Shown here: positions 22,519-34,077 of the stretch, piece by piece | Layout of the letters: each line of letters starts with the position of its first letter | Numbering within the stretch: position 1 is the first letter of the stretch | From: Phaeotremella fagi | Taxonomy: Eukaryota > Basidiomycota > Tremellomycetes > Tremellales > Phaeotremellaceae | DNA length: 64,000 nucleotides | Direction: 5' to 3' | Assembly: GCA_001599715.1 (NCBI GenBank) | Contig: BCHU01000002.1 | Span: forward strand, 1,674,001 to 1,738,000 | Position numbers and translations under genes: made by a program | Notes under the pieces: model-generated | Seen by the model: only the letters and a program-made list of their open reading frames with translations | Databases searched by the model: none | Told to the model about the DNA's origin: nothing

Positions 22519-23199
22519 TTATGGTAAAGAAACCTCAGGTTCTAGTGATCTATCATAAGCGATCTTGCCCCTTACCATCCAAGGCCAAATCCATTCACAA
22601 GCTCCTTGAGACCAAGCAACAGACTCTTTCTCATCTCCAACTTCGCCAACATCTGGGAAATGTTTCTTAGCCAAATCAGTGGGAATCGAGACCCAACCAC
22701 AACTGACCAAAAGATCAGAAACCTTCTGAGTTGTTTCGGCTACAGAACCACGTTCGAAGTGAATAAGCTTGAGATAAGAGTTTGAAGGATTTTCTTGATC
22801 TTCTTCGACCCATGAAACAATCTGATGAAATGGGAAACAGGAGAGGGAGGCTTTTTTAGCTTTACTGAAACAGGTATTGATGAAGGCCGATTTGGCGTCA
22901 TAAACGAGTCGGTCTGGGTCTGGGAATTCGTCTTGATCTTGATCTTGGCTTTGATCTGTGTTTTGATCTTGATCTTGCTTTTGATCTTGATCTTGGTTTT
23001 GGACTTGGCTGCAGTTTGTGAGTTCGAAAGCGAAAAGGCTATTGATTCTGCCCTCCCTTGTTTCTAATGTATCGCCGGCCAATGGTGCAGCATAATCTGC
23101 TTTGACTTTTCTTCTTGTTTCTAGCTCTGAGGAATCTGACGTTGAAACCATATAAGTAGCGGTATCTGGGGTGGGTTTATTATAGTAACCTGGAAGCAT
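22519..23199 (-). CDS. Single-exon protein with QD-dipeptide tract, unknown function
   Basis: One uninterrupted frame of 226 residues starts at ATG 23199. The first 65 residues are polar. Residues about 67-93 are a Gln-Asp dipeptide tract (QDQDQKQDQDQ style), followed by a globular-looking segment with several Cys and Trp (SLSCFPFHQIVSWVEED, GACEWIWPWMVRGK). I recognise no family. It lacks introns, unlike most neighbours. It could be a lineage-specific regulator or a small C-terminal fold with an acidic linker. Confidence 0.6.
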   Translation of the reverse strand: MLPGYYNKPTPDTATYMVSTSDSSELETRRKVKADYAAPLAGDTLETREGRINSLFAFELTNCSQVQNQDQDQKQDQDQNTDQSQDQDQDEFPDPDRLVYDAKSAFINTCFSKAKKASLSCFPFHQIVSWVEEDQENPSNSYLKLIHFERGSVAETTQKVSDLLVSCGWVSIPTDLAKKHFPDVGEVGDEKESVAWSQGACEWIWPWMVRGKIAYDRSLEPEVSLP

Positions 23200-23628
23200 G
23201 TCGAAAATTGCAAATACTGGGTTTACTGGAAATGATATGAAGAAGAGAAAAGCAAGAAAGAAAGATTGGGGAGTTTAAAGAGACTGGTTTGGGCTTCTTT
23301 ATATCCAGTCTGCTCAAAGGAGATATTCATATCGCATTACATTGTTGCTCTTCCTTTCAGAACACTACTGTACGAGTACTGTAATGTACAAGTACACAGT
23401 AGTATTATGTCAAAATTTGCCACTCCCCAAAGATGTGCTTGTACTGAACAGTTTAGGGAGTTCTGCACTGCTGCCGTCCTGTACTGAAAACATTTCAGAA
23501 CTACTTAAGCCATTCATCTGGTACATTACAAACAAATTAAAAGCAATCAACAAACACATCGAACTGACTCTTTAAACACGTGAAACACTCTCGAACGGAA
23601 AATACTGAATGTGAACGAAAGAAAATTC
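23200..23628. other. Promoter region of the QD-repeat gene
   Basis: Both flanking genes are on the minus strand, so this is the upstream region of the QD-repeat gene and the 3' region of the coiled-coil gene. A TTTATAT element occurs near 23299 and a CACGTG hexamer at 23577-23582. Confidence 0.4.
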
Positions 23629-25058
23629 TCAGACCGTTTGTGGCAGAGTTAGACTGACCACAGCTTTCAAAAGAACGGAAGTGAGACCATCGAAATTCTC
23701 TCCCCTCGAATCTCCTTGTTTGATCAAACCAGGAGCGATCACCATTGAGACCCTCTGGCTATCATCGATATGTTTTTGACCCGGAATAAGAACCATAATC
23801 ACAGGATCAAAGGTGTTTCCCAACAAACCACTGTCGATCCATGTCAACCTTGGGACTTGGCGCATTATCTCTTTATCGAGAGCAGCTAGCTCAACAAAGA
23901 GCTGTTGAAGATGATTGATTATGTTGGATTTAGGATCTTTGTAGAAAGGCTCAACCTCCTTCAAGAACTCTATAGCCAACTGGTCGGCTTGAGGATAGGG
24001 GTGATCGTTTGCTACATCGCCTTTGAGCTCTTGGTTCAGGAGAAGATTGACAGTATCTGATCGCCAGAATTGAAATGTCTTCATGTTCACAGGATTCAAA
24101 CGACCATCGACCTCTGGAATATGAGCTATCAAGCGATCCCCAGTCAGTATCGTCCATCTGGAGGAAAGCAGCGAGTGAACTTACTTGCCTCAAGAATTCG
24201 ACACAGAGAAACTGCATGTTCAGCAACTTCTTCTGGCAACCAAAAGAACTGTCCCAACAGTTTCTTAGAGACAACTTTCCACAATAAAGCTTGTATGAAT
24301 TCGTGTCGATGATCAGGCGAATTGAGATAGTGAGAGAAATCATGGGAAATCGAGGTGAGGTATTCTTTGTTTTCGGTTTCAACCACGACTTCAAACTTGT
24401 CGCTGAAGTACTGAAGAGAAAAATCGTTATAGCTTTGACGGACATGTTCCACCAATTCAATAACCTGACTGTCTATAGTTTGGTAGCGAGATTGTTGTTG
24501 TGATTGACGTAATTCATCAAGTTCTGCCACCGCAACCTGCCATGATTCTTGGCAATTTACAGCCAACTTATAGTATTCTTCCATTTTCGTCTGTTTCTCT
24601 TGTAAAGCTAGCTCAGCTAAGTGAGCTTCGGTTTTCAAGGTTTGATTATTTTCGTTGGCAATTCGTAACTGTTCGCGAATAAGATCAAGTTCCCGGTTCA
24701 ACTTTACTACTTGCTTCGAGGTTTTTGTAGTCCCGGATTGTGTTGAGGCGTGTTTGTGAAAGGGATGGTGGGTTTCGTCTGGCAATTGAGAAGAAGATGT
24801 TGGGGAGCCATCACGAACGCGTCGTTCGGTTGAATTGTCAGAATCTGATCTCCAATATTTGGGTTTATTCGATACCACCAATGTCGTTCTTTCTTGTGTG
24901 TATTCGTACGTATCGTCTGCATTTTGACCAATTGATTCGTGTGGTTCATCACCCCTTAACTGTTGTATGAGTGAGTAAGCAGGGGACGTCTTGACTGTTT
25001 GCACCAGTGCCGACAATCTGCCTGGTGATTTAGTGTTGTCTAATGGCACAAAGTTCAT
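23629..25058 (-). CDS. Coiled-coil protein of unknown family
   Basis: Two exons (25058-24185, 24125-23629) encode 456 residues. The first 110 residues are disordered. A coiled coil follows at about 115-195 (VVKLNRELDLIREQLRIANEN, LAELALQEKQTKMEEYYKLA). The C-terminal half looks folded and helical, with ALLWKVVSKKLLGQFFWLPEE and PVIMVLIPGQKHIDDSQRVS. I recognise no named domain; fungal-specific coiled-coil proteins with this layout exist but I cannot name one. It is transcribed divergently from the HSPA12-like gene across 470 bases, so the two could share a promoter. Confidence 0.68.
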
Positions 25059-25528
25059 TATGAGTAGAATGAGTTGTTGAAAGGGCTGAGTTCGAATTGA
25101 AAGAGTTGTAGAGAGTCAGAGTATGTTGTGGGTACTACCGGGCAAGAACATGAATGTTCGATTTATCAGCAAGCATGAAGTTCTAGAAAAGCCGTTTTTC
25201 AAATCCCTTAATCGCTTCGGTTTACATTATTGGGTCTAAGCTCATTCAGTAGTCTCTGAGAGAAATGCGAGTATCCTCAGAGATTTCCTGTTTTTGGTTG
25301 ACTCTGTCTGAAGGGTCTGTGCTAGTGGATATGCATTATTGTACAGAACCTCTCCCGGCGCGCGAAAGAGTTGTGTCGTATTTACGATGGTTGCATTAAT
25401 GTGTGATGGTTTTTTTTTTGTTCTAGATTTTTGTTACCCTTAGCACCTTACAGAAATGTGGGTGCTAGTGGAATGCTGTCTCGACTCAGATAAATACCAT
25501 TCCTTCTAGTTGTCGTTCTTCCTACTTC
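25059..25528. promoter_or_regulatory. Divergent promoter (coiled-coil gene / HSPA12-like gene)
   Basis: This 470-base segment separates two divergent starts. It contains GCGCGC around 25358-25364 and a T11 run near 25410. A split GAA/TTC pattern (ATGTTCGATTTATC, AAGTTCTAGAAAA near 25150-25195) is faintly heat-shock-element-like but is not a clear site. Confidence 0.35.
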
Positions 25529-27778
25529 ATGACTTCCAGATATACAATGGCACTTAACACTCTTAGAAACCAACAAAATGTGATGGTATTCGGAATAGAC
25601 TTCGGTACTACGTGAGTGGTATGGATGACTCTCATGTTCTGGTAGCTGAATGGTCTCATGCTTAGTAACTCTGGCGTCGGTTACGGTACTATTCCCGACT
25701 TCAAAAACAACACTATTCAAGTTGTGACTTCTTGGCCCGATTGCGGTACCGGGGAAGGCAAAGTTCCAACTCAACTTTATTACGACGATAAAGGTGAAGT
25801 TTCTTGGGGATACAGTGTCCCAAGTGATGCAGACCCAATCAGGTTCTTCAAGCTTCTGTTACTCAAAGATGAGGATCACGACAAGGATCCCAGGATGGCA
25901 GAGTATCTTCACCAAGCTCGAAGAATGGTACGAGACGAGAACAAGACCCCTGTACACCTCGTTTCGGATTATCTTCGATTGCTTTGGGAGCATGCTTTGG
26001 AAGTAATCACCAAGGAAAGGGGTGTTAGCGTTATGAATGGCCATCGATTCCACGTCGTCATCACCGTACCGGCCATTTGGAAAGGTTACGCTAGACAAGC
26101 CATGGAGGAGGCAGCTACCAAAGCTAAAATCTTGCAAACTCGTGCAGCTGGTCCGACCACTTTGAGTTTCGCTCCCGAACCAGAGGCAGCAGCTTTGGCA
26201 ACACTCACAGAACCACAGCGTCAAGTCAAAAAGGGCGACGTCTATGTGATTTGTGACGCTGGTGGAGGTACTGTTGTGAGTCGTTTGCTATCATTCAATC
26301 AAGTGGGTTTTTGATCACATTTTCAGGATTTGATCACCTACAAGATCGAGAGCACAAATCCCATTCAAATGGTTGAAGCTGTTGAAGGCTCAGGTATGTG
26401 ATTTTCTTCACGGGTGGACGCTGTCCATAGACACAATCTCGCACAGTACAGTATTAACAATCTCAGGCGCTTTGTGTGGCGGTATTGTAATCGATGAAGC
26501 GGTGAATGTTATCTGCCGAAATCGTCTTGGTAAAACAGTTTGGGCTGGATTGAGTCAAATCTCCATCAAAGACATCATGAAAGAAGAGTGGGAGAAGAAA
26601 ATTAAAGGACAATTCAAAATTAAAGGGAATGCTGGAAGAGAGTTCATCATGCTGTTGCCCAAAGATGCTGCGATTGATGACGACATGAAAGAACCGTGTA
26701 TAAAGGGTGGTCGTATCTACTTCAGAGCGTGAGTGTTATTTTTATTTGAATTCGAATTGCAGTATCACAAAATACTGAGTTGATTTTGAATGATGCAGAG
26801 AAGACCTTTCACCAGCTTTCGCTGATTCCTTTACTGGTACTGCCGAACTCATCGAAGGTCAAATCGCAAGTGCTAAAACGAATAGTCTGAACGTAACAGT
26901 AAGCAATGTCTCTCCGAGCGAAAAGAAGGGTTGATTTTGATCATAACAGGGTATTATTCTAGTCGGTGGACTCGGAACAAGTCCATATCTGTATGAATAT
27001 CTCTACGATCGTTTCAAAGTAGCATCGGATATTGAAATCTTACAGTCTACCGGGATTGCACCGTACGTCCTCTTCTCATAGGATGACTCAAAGATGTTTA
27101 CCATACTGATATCTTGTTGATGTTTAGAAAAACAGCCATCGCTCGAGGTGCCGTTTACAAAGGTTTCCTGGATGGTAGACAAGGTGTAGGGAAAGATATT
27201 GCAGCCCTGGGAATTGAAGCTCCAATCAGAGTGATGGCAACAGTCAGTCGATCCAGTTTCGGAATCAGTACCTACGAAATATACGATCCCAAAATTCATC
27301 CAAATGATAAACCGAAGGTTTCAGAGTTTGAGAGTAAACCAATTGTCGAGGGTATCATGTGGTGGTACATTAAAAAGGTAAGTCTAGACAGATGATCTAT
27401 GACTCTCCAGATGTGGTTTGGGAGTTGACAGATCCAAAATAGGGGGAAACAGTCTCACAAATCAAACCCCGTCGACATAATTTCTCGAGAAGATTCCGAA
27501 CTTTTGACGGAACATTCAAGATATCATTCTTTCACTCAGAAGCCCCCCTGGCTCCTGTTCGAAAGGATGCGACCGTCAAAAGTTTATGCGACTTGACTTG
27601 TGTCACCAATACCCCATTTAATACTTTCCCAGCTTTTACCAACTCTGTCGGCGAAACTGTACGAGAAATAGAATTTGAGATAGAGATGATTCCTTCTGGG
27701 GCTACTGTCGAGTTCATTGCGTACATCAACAATCAACGTTTGGGCCAAGCTAGTGTTAAGTTTGATGAAACGAAATAG
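25529..27778 (+). CDS. HSPA12-like Hsp70-family ATPase
   Basis: Eight exons (25529-25611, 25666-26275, 26327-26393, 26467-26728, 26799-26898, 26950-27062, 27128-27377, 27443-27778) encode 606 residues. The actin/Hsp70 ATPase core is clear: phosphate-1 FGIDFGTTNSGVGYG, phosphate-2 VYVICDAGGGTV|D, and adenosine motif IILVGGLGTSPYLYEYL. The spacing and the WEHALEVI and HVVITVPAIWKGYARQAM segments match HSPA12-type proteins, not canonical Hsp70. The normal substrate-binding beta domain and EEVD tail are missing; the C-terminus is a short beta-rich region. Such genes are often expanded in fungi, with unknown clients. In-frame Met codons occur at 25529, 25547 and 25583; I took the first. Confidence 0.88.
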
Positions 27779-28311
27779 TTCTGGTGTACAAGTACCTAGA
27801 TTCTGTGAACTGCGTTTGTACATGTTTGGTTGAATGCACATGTTGTCGGCTGCATAAGACTCGTTTAATATGCGTAACAAAGTTCTCCCGATATGGCGGA
27901 CCTTTGTGTAATTTCACCATTGATTTCCATCATTCCTATGCATGGGAATCAGCTGGAGGCATGAAATTCTTATCAATGACTCCTCACAATACCAACCACA
28001 TTTGAGCCATTCAAAAATCCAACTTCATGGCAGCCAATGTCTTGAAAACGTCACCACATCAATATTCACTATGTAAATCAACTCATTAAATTCATTCAGA
28101 GTTCTGGTCGAGGTCAATGCATCGGATCGAGATCAATACCTCTTGCATCCTGGAGGACACGAGAATGATGATGTGACCGACGTGGTTATAATGATACCAA
28201 CTTCATGGATCAAAAATATCTGCAAGGGTCAAAATCATAGAAGTCAAAATTCTTGAATTCTACTGAAATGTTTTCGAGCGCTGTCCACTTATGGGAACTC
28301 ATGCTACCGAC
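27779..28311. other. Convergent 3' intergenic region
   Basis: About 530 bases separate the stop codons of the HSPA12-like gene and the SNF2 helicase. No coding signal was found. Confidence 0.45.
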
Positions 28312-31300
28312 TTATTTAACACCAAGCAATTCCTTAAGCTCTTCAAATCGAGCTTCCCGTTTAGCTTGAGCAGTTTCTCTACCAGACTTTTCAAAAGCCT
28401 GAACGAACAAGTCAGCACGTATCGCCAACGGTATCAAAGCTCACTTTAGCGACCAGCGCGTCTTTTCGTTTTTCTACGTGCATCAGTGAGACAAAATTCT
28501 CTGTCCGCTATAATGAGACTCACGAATTTCTAGTACTTTCGATTCTATAGTGTTCTCAGCGATCAATTGAAAGACTCGAACCGTCTTCTTCTGTCCCATT
28601 CGATGAACTCTATCAATAGCCTTTTGTTGGTCAGGATACTGTAGATGTTTGCGATAAATGTCAACTTACTTGTGCCTCAATTGCTGATTGCCACCATGGA
28701 TCACACTGAGACGAAAGTAAGTAAGAGCTTTCGATTATGGAAGTCAATAGAGACCTACTAGGAAAACATTAGAGGCGGCGGTAAGATTAAGACCGACAGC
28801 TCCACTTTTCAGTGAAATGAGCATGACCACTGGTGTACGTTTAGACTCTGAAACTGGGGTTTGGAAAGTAGTAATAATCTCTTGACGCTGACATTTCACA
28901 TTAGCACAATAGACCATCCTCGAATTGTAAGACGAACCTTTTTAGCCGTCATAGACCCGTCAAATCGACAAAACCTAATCCCCTCCTTTTCGAGAGCTCC
29001 AGCAACACGATCAAGGAAAGAAGTGAATTGACTGAATACCAAACTTTTATCATCTTTATCGAAGACTTTAAGGTATTTGATTAATTCATCGATCTTTGCT
29101 GATGGTACGTTATCCTTGGTCAATGGTTTATGGTATTGTTCGTCCCATTCTATTTCTTCCGGCGGCAGCTCTAGTAGTGATCCAGTTGATATTGGATGAC
29201 GATCCATAGGGCATTTTTGGGATATTTTGATAACTTCTGATATACATGCGTAGCAATCTGATGAGAGATTATCAGCTGAAGTTGATTGCTTCCCCGATCC
29301 ATTGACTCACAAGCATGTCCGCAATCGGTTATCCTGGGATTATCTAGCATATCGTAGCATACCTGTTTCTGTCAGCTTCGCTTGCCTTCGTAGTCAAGCA
29401 CAGCTCACCGGGCATTCTTCGGAATCGGCTATGATCTGTTTAAGCTTTTCAATAAGCGCTTTTTTGCGTTCAGGACTGATTTGTACAATTGATACTGCAT
29501 GTCCTGAGTAATCCTCTGGGGGACGACGTAAATCATCGAGATAAGATTTCGGTATAAGATCTGATGAGAGGCAGAGTTGTCGCACTGCAGAGCGTCAGCT
29601 TTCCATTAGACAGCACAACTTACTTCTTGTCAACATTGATAGAATATTCAATGTATTCTAATCAAAAGTTAGCGTCCAGAATCTATAGACTAGCGAGTGA
29701 ACGAAGCTCACTTGACCAGTTCTAATACCCTCTTCCAGTTGCCGTTTCCCCTCCTCATTGATCTCATCGTACAATCTTCGACTATCCTTATCCAGGGTAA
29801 CGGGGCATTGGAAGTATTCAATCGGCGGTAGAGAGACTAATCGAACACCATCCTTATCCTTTGTATCCTTGGTTCTGCGTAGTAGGATCTGACCAACAAG
29901 AGCTTGCAGCAATTTTCCTGCTGCTGGGTCTCCATTCTTGAGCGGTCGAAGTAGTAGGGACTTGAAGTATGCGGTCTAGAAGAGATTTCAGTTGAGCTCA
30001 CTGTGATTCATTTCCAACTGATCAACTGACCTGGTCTAACGGTTTACAAATCTTGAGACATGTTAACGAGGAGCCCAAATCAGCTAAGCTGAGTCAACAT
30101 ATAGAACCTTTCATTGAGGAAACACGTTACCAGGGGAGTTGACAATAGGTGTACCTGCATCGCCCGTTCGTCAGTGATGACGATACATGTGTTGTATGGA
30201 CTCACCAGTGCAGACCCATCGACGTTCCGCTTCTAGAGCGACGAAAGCTTGGGTCACTAGCATTATGTTAGCTTCTATTGTCTGCAAAGGGGTGGAAAGA
30301 CAACTCACTCTTAGCCCTAGGGTTCTTCAGAACATGACCTTCATCCGCAACAACCCTTTTCCATTTGATCTTGAACAATGAACCATTTGAGTTAGTGCTC
30401 TGTGATGATGTTTTTGCCTTCTTCCCCTTCATTGGACTTGGATTAGGGAAGGAGGTGGAGGGAGCGTCCGAGGCTATGGTTTGATAGGTAGTCAAGACAA
30501 TCTGAAAAGTATTGAATTAGCAATTTGAACCATTCCACTATCGTAGCTCACGTCATAGTTTGCCAGTGTAGAAGACTCTACATCCCGATCGGCACCGTGA
30601 TAGGTGTAGCAGGTGAGTTTACCGGGGACGACATGGTCCCTGATCTGTTTTTCCCAATTACTGATCACGCTCAAAGGGCAGACTAAGTGGACTGTCAGTG
30701 CTGATTCCTACTTTGGAGAAGGCCAGTATGCAGCACATACCAATCAATGTGGCTTTACTACGTCCGTTTGCAACTTTCTCTTTCTTAGTTGTCAGAACCA
30801 AAGCAATAGTCATCAATGTTTTCCCTAAAATTTGGGTAAGCCCCAACATTCATACTTACGTGGAATGAGTACACGCACCTAAACCCATTCCATCCGCTAT
30901 AATTCCACCACGCCCAAGCACAGGTGTTGCAGTTTGTGGAGTCTTGGTCGCAACGTTTAACCAATATTCGCCACTTCCCGCAGCTTTCTTGTCTGAATGA
31001 CGAACCCAGAATTGAACAGCAGGATCACTTGGTTTTTGGGGCAGTTTAGGATCTTCACGAGATACGATCCACTGAGTAAGCCAGCTAGTCAGCCTTCTAC
31101 TCAGTTTAGGCAGTTGAACTCACCTGGAGGCCTTGAGATTGATGCGGGAGGAGATCAACGAATAATTTCCCATCGGCAAGTCCTGGTGGAGAAGGGTGGA
31201 AAGGTAGTTTCGTGACGTCAATATCAGCCGTCAATGCATCCTACGAGACAATTCAGCTATCGGTTCAACAGTGATTGATTAACTCACCATAACACCATCG

Positions 31301-32118
31301 GCCTGCTTCTCATCCTCGCTGACCTTTTTCAAGCCATCCAATAATTTCTGCATCTCCTCATCAACTTTGGGTGCAGCCTGTTTTCCTTTTGAAGATTTAG
31401 AAGACGCAGAACTACCTTGACCCGATGCTTCGAGTTGCCTGAGGTAGTCAAACCCTCTCCCCTGTGGCGTTGCCCAGGCGAGCTCGGGCTCAAGGTATGA
31501 ACGATGTGAGGCTCGAGCGAAGATTGACATGTCCCTGTGGTGAGTCATGAGATAATGTAATTGGTGTTTTCACTGAGAGCAGCTCACATGGCCAGCTTAT
31601 AGTGCCTTCTACCATCAAGGTTTTGACCTATCATTCTACCTTCTACAGTGATGATTTTGCCATCCATCAGTGGAGCTAGTCTACCAGCTACGTTTCGAGG
31701 TATATGTCCAACTTGCGTCCCTGAAGCATTGATGACCTAGAAGCAGAGCCATCAGCTATTGAGGTGATATTGATGTCAGCTGAACCTACTTGAACAGCAT
31801 TAGCGTCATATTCATTCTCCGGTTGACGACGAAGTAACACATATTCCGCTGTACCGACCAGACCAGCATAGTATTGCACACCAACAACATCAGTCCGAAG
31901 GGTTACGTATAGCTAAGGGTGGTAAGCAGATTGTTTAGCCGTAGGATATACAATAAGCTCACCTCATCAAGCTCTGTTACTTCCTCACCATCCTCACCAG
32001 CTTGAGTTGATGAAGCTGGATCAAGCCTTGGTGAAGATGGACGTTGTCTTTTTGAGGAGGAGGACGAAGATTGAGCTGGGTTCCCATGGTTAGTGTGGCC
32101 TATGTAGATTTCTTCCAT
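28312..32118 (-). CDS. HIRAN-SNF2-RING helicase/ubiquitin ligase (Rad5/HLTF type)
   Basis: A gene of about 20 short exons encodes roughly 870 residues from ATG 32118 to TAA 28312. In order: a disordered Ser-rich start; a HIRAN domain ([18 protein letters not shown] to EGRMIG) that in HLTF binds 3' DNA ends; helicase motif I GMGLGKT; motif II as DEGH in [15 protein letters not shown]; a RING finger between helicase lobes (CPVCYDML, DCGHACYACI, KCPMD); and motifs V-VI ([24 protein letters not shown]). This is the Rad5/HLTF layout, whose members reverse stalled forks and polyubiquitinate PCNA for template switching. The last RING ligand is Asp, not Cys. It is shorter than yeast Rad5, so a Rad5 paralogue is possible. 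It is divergent from lipoyl synthase. Confidence 0.9.
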
Positions 32119-32428
32119 TTCTTTAAGACAGAAATCATGAATGTAGATAGATGAATGTGAATGTAAAACATATAATGTAGGATCAGAAACAACATACAAA
32201 GAACTGTACTACAGCACAGTCAACCTCGAATTGAGTGGAGCCCCGCAAACAAAGGAGATATGCCACGTGGGTGATTTCCATTTTTTGTGTTTTCCAATTC
32301 CAATTAAGGCTTTCTCATTCGATCGGCGTTCCGTAGAGGTAGGTAGTTTGAAGAGATATAGTATATAGTATACAGAATAAGAAGATATATCCCCCCTCTG
32401 TCCAATCTACCAACTACCAATATCACAA
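32119..32428. promoter_or_regulatory. Bidirectional promoter (SNF2 helicase / lipoyl synthase)
   Basis: Only 310 bases lie between the divergent starts. A CACGTG palindrome sits at 32272-32277, a typical bHLH site core, and a TATA-rich stretch (TATAGTATATAGTATAC) at about 32357-32373 faces lipoyl synthase. Factor identity is not known. Confidence 0.5.
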
Positions 32429-33943
32429 ATGTTCAACAGAAAACTCATTCAAGCTTCATCCTCCGTGAGTTCATCCCTCGATCCTTCCCATCCCCAAAAC
32501 CATGACTAATCTCTCTCCTCAGACGATCAAAAACCTACCCAAAAGATGTCTCGCCACAGCTACATCAACACCAGTAACTCCTTCTACCTCGACCAGACCC
32601 CGATTCGCTAAACTAGATGATGGATTGACATTCGACGATTTCGTTTCAGGAGAAGAATTGCCACCTCCTGAAAATGATAGAGTTGTTTTGGGTAACACTA
32701 AACAGTAAGTCCTAGCAACTTGAGCAGTTGTGAGGTCGCAAGCTGATTAAGCCAATCAGACCTCGATTACCTTCTTTCCTGAAACATCCTATCCCAACTG
32801 GAGCTTCTTATAACGCTATCAAAAAGGATTTAAGAGGTTTAGGTTTGCACACTGTATGCGAAGAAGCTAAATGTCCCAATATCGGTGAATGTTGGGGTGG
32901 TGGTAAAGGTGGTGCTACGGCGACTATCATGGTAAGCTACCTAGCAACAACTTTATCTTGGCTAACATCTAATCAAGCTTATGGGTGATCAATGTACTCG
33001 TGGATGTCGATTCTGTTCAGTAAAGACTTCCAGAGCACCTCCACCTCTTGATGTACATGAACCAGAGAACACAGCGGAGGCGATCAGTAGATGGGGATTA
33101 GGTTACATAGTATTAACCAGTGTAGATCGAGATGGTAAGTAAAGCAAAACGACAATTGTGCATAAAAGTACCAATCTTATTCAATTCAATTACAGATCTA
33201 GCAGACGGAGGAGCAGCTCATATAGCATCGACGATATCCAAGATCAAACAAAAAGCTCCCAACATCCTAGTGGAAGCCCTCACCCCCGATTTCGCAGGTA
33301 AAGGTGTAGAAGTCATCAAACAAGTCGCCACCTCCGGATTAGACGTTTTCGCGCATAACGTCGAAACCGTCGAGAGATGTACACCGTTCGTCAGAGATCG
33401 TAGAGCCGGTTTCGAACAGTCGTTGAGAGTTTTGGAGGAAGCTAAGAAAGCCTCTGTTGAGGCTGGCAAAGAACTTCTTACGAAGACTAGTATCATGTTG
33501 GGTGTTGGTGAAATGGAGGAGGAGATTGTTGAGACTTTAAGACGTAAGTTGGGATTTTCTAATTGCTCTCGGGATATTAATGCTAACGACTCGGATAGGT
33601 CTTCGACAATCTGACGTCGATGTTGTCACTTTCGGTCAATATATGCGACCAACGAAGAAACACATGAAAGTTGATAGATACGTTTTACCTGAAGAATTCG
33701 CTCGTTGGAAAACTGTTGCTGAGGGTATGGGTTTCCTTTACGTAGCCAGTGGACCATTAGTGAGATCGAGTTACAAGGTGAGTAATTTTGTACCCAAGCC
33801 TTATCACTACCACTGCTAACTTGAAATTTTAGGCTGGTGAATTCTTCTTGGAGAATGTTTTAAAGAAAAAGAGAGCTTTGGCCGCTGAGAAAGCTGCTCG
33901 TGAGCTTACGAGTTCGGAAAGCGCCTCAACAGCAAGGGTTTAG
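32429..33943 (+). CDS. LIP5: Lipoyl synthase, mitochondrial (radical SAM)
   Basis: Seven exons (32429-32464, 32523-32704, 32760-32931, 32978-33134, 33196-33543, 33599-33777, 33833-33943) encode 394 residues. The enzyme inserts two sulfurs into protein-bound octanoyl groups to make lipoate for pyruvate and 2-oxoglutarate dehydrogenases and glycine cleavage. The auxiliary cluster ligands are in [12 protein letters not shown], the radical SAM CxxxCxxC is CTRGCRFC, and the late RSSY segment provides the conserved Ser ligand. The first about 40 residues are basic and Ser/Thr-rich ([16 protein letters not shown]), consistent with a mitochondrial presequence. Length and all motifs are intact. Confidence 0.97.
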
Positions 33944-34077
33944 TTTCTGTGTATCTCTCCATGTATTATAGGTTATATTAAGTCATCTTTCCATCATATC
34001 CTACACTACTTAGTTGTTACATCAAAATCAGACTGACAAATACAATATTCGATTGACTACGACCTTCTTACAGTACA

